A stretch of 64,000 nucleotides of DNA from Chlorops oryzae. Lineage: Eukaryota > Arthropoda > Insecta > Diptera > Chloropidae. The notes below the pieces were generated by a model. That model did not search any database. It was not told the DNA's origin and saw only the letters and a program-made list of their open reading frames with translations. The stretch is from the NCBI GenBank assembly GCA_020466095.1, contig CM035806.1, positions 136,474,180 to 136,538,179 on the forward strand, in the 5' to 3' direction. The translations under genes were made by a program, and so were the position numbers. Positions 57,040-64,000 of this stretch are shown one piece after another (position 1 is the first letter of the stretch; the number at the start of each line of letters is the position of its first letter).

Positions 57040-58518
57040 ATGATGCCACGAACGTTCGAACCAGATTCACTTCCGTTTTGTTCTATATGTAGTGATAACA
57101 TTCAACTATCAGAAAGCAAAGCTGGTACGTCGTGTAGGCATGAATTTCATGAGGGTTGTATTAAAACATGGTTAGAGACCAATCAAACATGTCCGGTGTG
57201 TCGAGAAGCTTGTAGGCCCTCCGAGATCCGTTACCTTACCTCATCTCAGCCCCTAAGTGGAACGCTACCAAAGCATAGACCACAAACACGTGCGGTGACT
57301 CAAAGTCAATCCATGGCTGCTGCTACAAATATCCCGATTACAACCATTGATCTGGCTGAAACACCTGTAGTCTCCGTTGAGAATAGTATTAGTATTGAAA
57401 CGGTGCAAAGCCTGATTTCGTCGTCTTTTGAGACGTTTAGAAGCGAACTTCGAAATGTAGTCTCTGGCGAATTAGCTACTCTTTTACGAAATAGTAACCA
57501 TTCAAATCCTAATGACCTAAGAAGGGTAAATAATATTACCATCGCTTCTAGCATGCATCCACAACGGCCTCTCCCCGAAGTCAATGAGCCCGCAGCGTCC
57601 GGAAATACCAGGCCAAATGAAATGATTTCCCCAAGTAGAGCAGCAGAATGGAGCTTCGATATCGATTCACCCGGGAGAAGCCATAACGACAACAGAAGGG
57701 CAGAACTGTCGCCAGAGCAAACGGCAAATATTATTCGGAGATGGAACATTCGGTTTTCTGGTGCTCGGAATGACATCACGGTTAGCCAGTTCCTATACCA
57801 AGTTCGTACGTTGACCGAAGATTATTTACGAGGGGATTTTTCAAGGCTATGCCAACATTTGCACATTCTTTTCGAGGATAAGGCAAGGCAATGGTTTTGG
57901 AGGTACCATCAGGAAGTCAGAACGATCGAGTGGTTTAATTTTTGCGAAGCTCTTGTGCGGGAATATAAGGATTATACGAGTGATTATGATATTCGAGGTG
58001 AAATGTTGCGTAGAAAACAACGGCCCAATGAAAGTTTTGACGAATATTTAGATGAAATGATGTCCTTGCAGGACAAGCTTAGGACAAGGCTGGCGGAACT
58101 TGATATGGTAGAGACCTTGTTACGGAATCTTAAGCCAGAAATACGGCACGAACTCTTGCATTTAAATATATTAACTATTTCGGATCTGAAAAGGGAAGTA
58201 AGACGTCATGAATCCTTCGTACGTGACGTGCAATATTTGAACGCGGCCCGAAACCCACCACGTAGACAAGTCAATGAGGTACTTGTTGATCCTAGAGATA
58301 GCGAGAGGGAAGTTTGTTCGGTAAATAGTCCCATCCGATGTTGGAATTGCGAAGCTTCTGGTCATGGCTATAAAGAGTGCGTACTACCCAGACGGATTTT
58401 TTGTTACGGTTGTGGTAGTCCAGACACGTATAAGCCCAGCTGTCAGAAATGTCTAAGCCGAGCGGAAAACTGTCTTCGGGGTGTTCGCAACCTGAACAGC
58501 GGGCATCCACCGTCGTAA
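57040..58518 (+). CDS. Gag with N-terminal RING-H2 finger
   Basis: This 492-residue structural protein would assemble particles and bind element RNA. The start is the ATG at 57040 (or the next codon, whose -3 base is A); the in-frame codon further up at 56983 is TTG. Residues 14-54 form a RING-H2 finger: C14, C17, C32, H34, H37, C40, C51, C54, with CSICSDN, CRHEFHEGC and CPVC, plus Trp44 near the E2-binding surface. RING-H2 domains usually act as ubiquitin E3 ligases. A Ser/Asn-rich linker follows. Residues about 235-393 are a Retrotrans_gag capsid domain (ARQWFWRYHQ, RPNESFDEYLDEM). At 434-447 is a canonical CX2CX4HX4C knuckle and at 455-468 a variant with Thr in place of His. Gag overlaps the pol frame by 85 bp. 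Confidence 0.93.
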   Translation: MMPRTFEPDSLPFCSICSDNIQLSESKAGTSCRHEFHEGCIKTWLETNQTCPVCREACRPSEIRYLTSSQPLSGTLPKHRPQTRAVTQSQSMAAATNIPITTIDLAETPVVSVENSISIETVQSLISSSFETFRSELRNVVSGELATLLRNSNHSNPNDLRRVNNITIASSMHPQRPLPEVNEPAASGNTRPNEMISPSRAAEWSFDIDSPGRSHNDNRRAELSPEQTANIIRRWNIRFSGARNDITVSQFLYQVRTLTEDYLRGDFSRLCQHLHILFEDKARQWFWRYHQEVRTIEWFNFCEALVREYKDYTSDYDIRGEMLRRKQRPNESFDEYLDEMMSLQDKLRTRLAELDMVETLLRNLKPEIRHELLHLNILTISDLKREVRRHESFVRDVQYLNAARNPPRRQVNEVLVDPRDSEREVCSVNSPIRCWNCEASGHGYKECVLPRRIFCYGCGSPDTYKPSCQKCLSRAENCLRGVRNLNSGHPPS

Positions 58519-61500
58519 ACACCTCGGATCCTTTGATTACTCCTAGCTTAACCGAAACCCCCGTACATCCCCTCCAAAGACCATTCCATGTTAGGCTACA
58601 GGCTTATAATGACGCTAGAAAACGAATTTTTAATGAAGAAAAACTCGAACCAGATATTCCCCGATCCATCAGAAGAATACGCCAATATTGGCATAAAATA
58701 AAGAAATTTCAGAAACATATTATTTCCTCTATCGATCATCGGAAAGACGACATAAGGGCTTTCGTCTATCTCGAAGTATTTGGTAACAGATATTTGGCAC
58801 TGTTAGATAGTGGCGCTAATACAAGTATAGTAGGCGGTAAGCTAGCTGAAGAAGTAGAATTGAGCAATTATTTGACTTCAAAAATAAAAGGAAATGTCAA
58901 AACGGCCGATGGACAAAGGCAACTAGTATCCGGTAGCATCTGTCCGATGATCAACTTCAATAACTATGAGAAACCCTTTGAATTTCTGATTGTAAAGTCA
59001 ATAAAAAATGACATCATTTTGGGCTGCGACTTTTTTAAGGCCTTTAACATAAAGTTGATGCTTGGAGATGAAAACCTGGTGAATTCTATTGATGGCGTCG
59101 CGGCCGAAGATCAAGACCATGTAGTTCTTACTCCCGCTCAAGCTAAACAGTTAAACGCAGCTATACAGACCTTTCCGTCCATGGAAAAAGAAGGGTTAGG
59201 TTGTACCACCTTGATCGAACATAAAATCGATACTAAAGAAGCTCCTCCTGTAAAACAACGATTCTATCCCGTGTCTCCAGCAGTGGAAAGGGCAATGTGT
59301 GCGGAAATTGATCGAATGATAGAATTAGGAGTTATCGAAGAGGCTACTAACACTTCGTGGTCCTCTCCTGTTGTCATGGTGGTCAAACCAAACAAGAATC
59401 GTCTTTGTCTCGATTCCCGAGTTCTAAATTCTGTTACCGTGAAAGATTCCTATCCAATTCCAAACATAGACGGCCTGATTGCTAGACTTCCTGCTGTCAA
59501 CTATATATCGAAAATCGACTTGAAAGATGCCTTTTGGCAGATCAAATTAGGTGAGAATTCCCGTCCTAAGACTGCATTCACGATACCAAACCGACCCCTT
59601 TATCAGTACGTTCGTATGCCTTTCGGCTTATGCAACGCTCCACAGACTATGTGCCGCCTAATGGACAAGGTCGTCCCATATTCATTAAAGACTCACGTTT
59701 TTGTTTATTTAGACGATTTGTTAGTGCTGTCTCAGAGTTTTGAAGAGCATGTGTCGCATTTACTGGAGGTTGCCGCGAACTTACGCAAAGCGGGCCTCAC
59801 TATAAATGCTGCAAAAAGTAATTTTGGTCTAAAGCAAGTTAAGTATTTGGGCTTTATAGTAGGTCAGGGTGAACTAAAGGTCGATGAAGAGAAGGTCCAT
59901 GCGATTGTGGAGTATCCTGTGCCAAAATCTCTTAGGCAACTAAGGCGATTTTTGGGTATGGTCGGGTGGTACCGTCGGTTCATAAGCGATTTTTCTTCCG
60001 TTACCTTTCCTTTGACCGAACTGTTAACTAAAAAGAAAAGTTTCCTCTGGAATAACGATGCGCAAGTCGCGTTCGAAATGTTGAAAACCTTGTTGACTAC
60101 AGCCCCCGTGTTGAGCCACCCAGATTATGAAAAACCATTTATTGTGAATTGCGACGCGAGTACTTGTGGAGTGGGAGGAGTTTTGGCTCAATTAGATTCA
60201 GAGGGCACAGAGCGGCCAATCGCCTTCTTTTCTCATAAGCTTAATAAGGCGCAGCGGAACTATACCGTCACCGAATTGGAATGTTTAGCCGTAGTCTTGG
60301 CAATAAAAAAGTTTAGGCCCTACATAGAAGGCCAGGAATTTAGTGTCATCACCGACCACGCGAGTTTAAAGTGGCTCATGTCACAAAAAGAGTTGGCCGG
60401 TAGATTGGCCAGATGGGCACTGAAGCTTCAAGTCCACAACTTAAAGATTTTCCATCGAAAAGGTACCGAAAATGTAGTGGCCGACGCCTTATCTCGAGTG
60501 CATGAGTCTGTTGCAAGTGTTAACGTTGTCGAAATAGAAAATCTCCCTGCAGTTGATCTGTCGTCCAAAAGCTTTGAAGACCAAGAATATAAAGATTTCA
60601 GAGACGCTCTAGTAGCAAGACCATTTCCCGATTTCAAGGTGATTGATAAGTTCATTTACAAGCGCACCAACTTTTCGCAAGGTAACATAGATGAGTCAAT
60701 GGACTGGAAATTGCTTCTTCCGAAGTCACTCCGCCAAAGTGCGATTTATTCTGCACATGATACTCCTAATGCGTCTCACGGCGGCATAGAAAAAACCGTG
60801 AACACCCTAAGAAAATATTTTTATTGGCCCGGATTGGTGAGTAGTGTTAAAGCGTATATTGCGGACTGCGAAGTATGCCGCACCACGAAAGCTCCAAACC
60901 AGAGTCTTCGGCCTCCCATGGGGCAATTGGTAAGCACCTCTCGTCCGTTCCAAAGACTCTATGTGGATCTTATAGGCCCCTTGCCGAAGTCAAAACGGGG
61001 AAGTATTGCAATTCTAATTATACTAGATCATTTTTCGAAGTTCACCTTTTTGTATCCACTAAAACGATTTGTCACCGCTCCGATCATAGAACATCTAAAA
61101 TTTTTATTTAATTGTTTCGGGGTACCTGAGGAGATAATCTCCGATAATGGTAGCCAGTTTCGTAGCCGAGAGATGGGGCATTTCCTGAGCTATCACGGGG
61201 TTAAGCATGTTTTCACCGCACGATATTCTCCTCAAGCTAATGCTTCCGAACGCGTCAATCGATCAATAAACCAAGCGCTTCGAGCTTTCGTCAAAAGTGA
61301 CCAACGTGAGTGGGAAAAATACCTTGGCAGCATCAATGTGGCATTAAGAAATCGCGTACACCAGAGCGTCCACAAAAGTCCATACGAAATTGTCTTCGGA
61401 CAGTCCATGATTACACATGGTGAGGACTATCGCCTCTTGAAAAATCTAGACATCCTCAACGACACCTTTTCGGGACTAGATCGTGTGGACCAATGTACAT

Positions 61501-61775
61501 TGGTGCGAAATCAGGTAATGGAAAATATAGAAGCAGCCTACACGAGAAATGCAAAGACATATAATTTGCGAGCCAGAATTCGTCAATGGGACCCTGGGCA
61601 AGTTGTAACCAGACGGAATTTTGCTCAGAGTAACGCAGGAATGTTTTTTAATGCCAAGCTTGCACCAATTGGCGTGAGGTCAACAGTCCTCCGGAAAATG
61701 GGATCGGTTATGTACGAACTCGAAGACCTCGATACCAAATTGGTAGGTTGTTACCATGCAAAGGATATCTGGTAG
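58434..61775 (+). CDS. Pol polyprotein (PR-RT-RNase H-IN), -1 frame
   Basis: The frame is open from 58434 (stop TAA at 58431) and has an ATG at 58449; residues are numbered from that Met (1,108 aa). It lies in the -1 frame of Gag, so it is probably made by frameshifting. Protease: DSGA at 120-123 and ILGCDFF near 190-196. RT: SSPVVMV, CLDSRVLN, MPFGLCNAP and catalytic YLDD at 420-423. RNase H: Asp569 in NCDAS, then ELECLAV, ITDHASLKW and VADALSR. Integrase: HHCC zinc finger about 770-809, then Asp840, Asp899 and Glu934 (D-D-35-E), and a GPY/F-like C-terminus (KLAPIGVRSTVLRKMGSVMY). No stop or frameshift interrupts it. The stop lies only 48 bp before the 3' LTR. Confidence 0.95.
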   Translation, partial: AQLSEMSKPSGKLSSGCSQPEQRASTVVNTSDPLITPSLTETPVHPLQRPFHVRLQAYNDARKRIFNEEKLEPDIPRSIRRIRQYWHKIKKFQKHIISSIDHRKDDIRAFVYLEVFGNRYLALLDSGANTSIVGGKLAEEVELSNYLTSKIKGNVKTADGQRQLVSGSICPMINFNNYEKPFEFLIVKSIKNDIILGCDFFKAFNIKLMLGDENLVNSIDGVAAEDQDHVVLTPAQAKQLNAAIQTFPSMEKEGLGCTTLIEHKIDTKEAPPVKQRFYPVSPAVERAMCAEIDRMIELGVIEEATNTSWSSPVVMVVKPNKNRLCLDSRVLNSVTVKDSYPIPNIDGLIARLPAVNYISKIDLKDAFWQIKLGENSRPKTAFTIPNRPLYQYVRMPFGLCNAPQTMCRLMDKVVPYSLKTHVFVYLDDLLVLSQSFEEHVSHLLEVAANLRKAGLTINAAKSNFGLKQVKYLGFIVGQGELKVDEEKVHAIVEYPVPKSLRQLRRFLGMVGWYRRFISDFSSVTFPLTELLTKKKSFLWNNDAQVAFEMLKTLLTTAPVLSHPDYEKPFIVNCDASTCGVGGVLAQLDSEGTERPIAFFSHKLNKAQRNYTVTELECLAVVLAIKKFRPYIEGQEFSVITDHASLKWLMSQKELAGRLARWALKLQVHNLKIFHRKGTENVVADALSRVHESVASVNVVEIENLPAVDLSSKSFEDQEYKDFRDALVARPFPDFKVIDKFIYKRTNFSQGNIDESMDWKLLLPKSLRQSAIYSAHDTPNASHGGIEKTVNTLRKYFYWPGLVSSVKAYIADCEVCRTTKAPNQSLRPPMGQLVSTSRPFQRLYVDLIGPLPKSKRGSIAILIILDHFSKFTFLYPLKRFVTAPIIEHLKFLFNCFGVPEEIISDNGSQFRSREMGHFLSYHGVKHVFTARYSPQANASERVNRSINQALRAFVKSDQREWEKYLGSINVALRNRVHQSVHKSPYEIVFGQSMITHGEDYRLLKNLDILNDTFSGLDRVDQCTLVRNQVMENIEAAYTRNAKTYNLRARIRQWDPGQVVTRRNFAQSNAGMFFNAKLAPIGVRSTVLRKMGSVMYELEDLDTKLVGCYHAKDIW

Positions 61776-61823
61776 ATTCACTTTTCAGTTGCAATTTTTA
61801 AGTTGCTATAAAAATTTCATCTG

Positions 61824-64000
61824 TGTTGTGGTGAACCTCCTTTTCTCACGCTGTCTACGTACCATTTGAAGGGCGGCCATATACCCAAAATAGTCGGTCG
61901 TCAAGGAGAATTTTATTTAGGTTTATTGAAATGAACCCCAAAAGTTATTGAACGATTTATTCTCTCGAACACGTATGCAGTCATGTGTGCAACTGCGCGC
62001 GCAACTAAAGCCTACCCAAGTACTCAATACCCAATTTGCCAGGGAGTTGCTCATTACGTCTCGTTTTGTACTCTCTAAACGGAACTGTCAAAATTCGGTC
62101 ATTTCCGGAATAGAAGTTTTCCTTTCGAGCTTTTTTTTTACTCGTGTCAACTCCAGGAAACAGTTCGGAATGTTCCGATGCCATCCAACGAATAAATAAC
62201 TTACTTATTTAAGAACGGAAAGTTTCGAATACAACCAACCAAGAGGCAAACATATTGCTGGTTGCTCGTAATCCTGGGACGCCGAATCATCTGGACACAG
62301 GTTTAAAGAATTAATCAGGGTGCTAAGTACAATAACGAAGAGCTAGTCCTTTGATTGCTCCTGGAGTTTTGAAATACACGCCTAATTCGCTGATGGATGA
62401 GTTCCGTCCAACCCAGCAAGCACCATTCAAGATCGAAGTTCGACGCCACCCTCGTGGGAGTTCTTTCATAATCAAAATCGCTGACCTGAACGGCACTTAG
62501 CAAACATACTGTCGGCGAAGTCGTAACGCAGGATTCTCATTCCCAACAGACGCGGTCCGAGTAGCTTTCCAACCCAAATACAGTGGCGACGTCACAAATT
62601 GAGAATGTAGGAGTTTTTTTTTTTGTTACGGTGATATTAATTATTTGAGTTCCGAACCGTGGCAAATACGTACAGAGAGAACTAAATAGTATTTAAAAAA
62701 AAAAAAAAAAAAGGAGGAGGATTCGTATCCTCTGTACATTTCAGTACATTCGTAGAATCGATCGCTTAACCTCCTTTCGTAGTTTTTTTTTTTCTTTTTG
62801 GAGAGAAGCTTTGATTTAAAAAGTTATTTTTAAAGTAAAATGATTTTCGATTAAGTGACGCGATTAATAAGAGCTATAAGGTAATAGTCTCAGAATCCTG
62901 GACATAAGGATTTCCTAGATGTAGATTTATTTTAGTGGTTTATATACAATATATGAATTCTTGTAAGACAACTCTTAGCTACGTCGATCGACTGCAGTAT
63001 CACCAGGCGCCTGTTGAGGATTGCGGGTTCGACGAGTGCTGAGTAAGTACATCCAAGTACAATTTCGAAAAAAGTATGAACATGTATATATAAGTAATTG
63101 AATTCACTACTTCATAGACCGAGAAGAAATACCTAGATATAAGATGTCATATAAGGACTGTTTTTTTTTTTAAATATTGTGGCTGCGTACTCCTAGTGGG
63201 TTAACAGTACAAAAAACCAAGTATAAACGACTGTCGTAGCCAAGGGAGGTTGAAGAGGCACTGGGCGGTCCAAGTATGAGCATTCATTAATGAAACAAAA
63301 CAAATACTAGTGAACCATCGCTATAAGGTTTTTTTTGGTGTTTTGTTTAATTAAGAGTGGAAGAGCTCGACATTTGTTGTTCAACGTTAGTGGATGTAAG
63401 GGCCCACCCTTCTCAGCCTCAATTGGACGGCGTAGTAGAACTGGTCACTCGTTTTCTTATGAAATATATTTAGGTGGACTGAATTTTTTTTTTGAATTAA
63501 ATACGTTTTGTTTGAATTATTTATAAATTTTTTTTTTTTGATTAAATTCCCTTTGAAATGGGTCACGGTTAACTTTAATGAACGAAATCTTTCTGAACGG
63601 AAGTGAATTAGTTTGACATGTGGTAATCAATTTTTTTTGTTCTTCAAATTAAGTAATTTTGGAATTAACGTAAACCCCACTTTTAAGGAATGAAATTTCT
63701 GTAAGTGAATAATTGTTAAAAATTAAGATTGTTATGGGATAAGGAAGAAAAAAAAAAACAAACCGAATGAAGCATTCCAGTCCGAAAGACAGTTTGTTGT
63801 TAAAGCTTAAGAAGACGAATGGAAGATTTTTTTTTTTGTCTAAATAAATTGTTTTGAATTTAAAATGGCACATTAGTTACCAATAATTGTGTTCGAAATG
63901 TGAATCAATAATAGGGTTACCCAGAGTGGGCTTATGAGTGGAATATTCGAATCATAAGCAGGATGGGAGGGTAATAGAAGCTTGGGTAAATGTCACCCGC
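61824..64000 (+). repeat. 3' LTR, partial (window edge)
   Basis: It begins TGTTGTGGTGAACC after TTTCATCTG. It has 18 bp (63411-63428) and 65 bp (63501-63565) that are absent from the 5' LTR. By comparison about 340 bp more lie beyond the window. Confidence 0.95.

Larger units (their letters stand above)
53923..64000 (+). mobile_element. Ty3/Gypsy LTR retrotransposon, Osvaldo/Ulysses type, 3' end cut by window
   Basis: The order is 5' LTR, tRNA-Lys primer site, A-rich leader, gag, pol (protease, RT, RNase H, integrase), short spacer, 3' LTR. Osvaldo and Ulysses of Drosophila also have long LTRs and a tRNA-Lys primer site. Both frames are open and the LTRs nearly identical in substitutions, so insertion is recent. 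There is no env. The target duplication cannot be checked because the right end is outside the window. Confidence 0.95.

Noticed and set aside
58471..58477. GGAAAAC as a firm slippery site
   Set aside because: In gag phase the P-site codon would re-pair poorly after a -1 shift, so it is only a weak candidate.
61776..61823. An env gene
   Set aside because: Only 48 bp separate the pol stop from the 3' LTR.
1..64000. CRISPR array, operon or phage features
   Set aside because: The window is eukaryotic; the direct repeats seen are microsatellites, MITEs or Helentron-like units without repeat-spacer order.

Overview
The window looks like nuclear DNA of a higher fly (Brachycera). It is AT-rich, has intron-split genes with GT/AG splice sites, and is full of dispersed repeats of the DINE-1/Helentron, MITE, non-LTR and Ty3/Gypsy kinds. 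A tephritid fruit fly is my best guess from the repeat style, but this is inference and not proven by any one gene.

The only host gene I can support lies on the minus strand from 30,422 down past 2,260 and off the left edge. Five coding exons join in frame with matching splice phases. They encode the glycosylated N-terminus, TM1-TM5 and the start of the third intracellular loop of a class A neuropeptide GPCR, best read as the CAPA receptor (CapaR). TM6, TM7 and the C-tail must lie to the left of base 1. The first coding intron is about 25.2 kb (4,990-30,143) and holds nearly all repeats in the left half. Its acceptor uses an expanded CT microsatellite as its pyrimidine tract.

Inside that intron, from left to right, are nested MITEs (5.3-6.2 kb), Helentron-like pieces (9.2-10.5 kb), an error-rich echo of that same stretch (11.4-12.7 kb), a triple nest ending in an 8-bp-TSD hAT element (13.0-15.2 kb), an inverted-repeat element (16.0-16.9 kb), a long-TIR element (19.4-21.3 kb), and a direct duplication of about 4 kb (21.0-25.0 and 25.6-29.9 kb). 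The two copies differ by a clean Helentron-like insertion and by a deletion of a foldback.

The region 30.6-53.9 kb is upstream of the receptor coding sequence. It contains more repeats and two broken non-LTR retrotransposons, one with a 12-bp target-site duplication and most of an RNase H domain. It also holds a TA-flanked MITE with many GATATC words, and a piggyBac-like MITE nested in a Harbinger-like MITE, itself inside an older repeat whose empty site is also present in the window. I see no further host protein-coding gene there.

The right end (53,923-64,000) is a young Ty3/Gypsy LTR retrotransposon of the Osvaldo/Ulysses type. It has very long LTRs (2.4 kb), a tRNA-Lys primer-binding site, and intact gag and pol with pol in the -1 frame. 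It has no env, no visible polypurine tract, and a RING-H2 finger fused to the N-terminus of Gag. The 3' LTR runs off the window. The RING-Gag fusion is the most unusual protein here.
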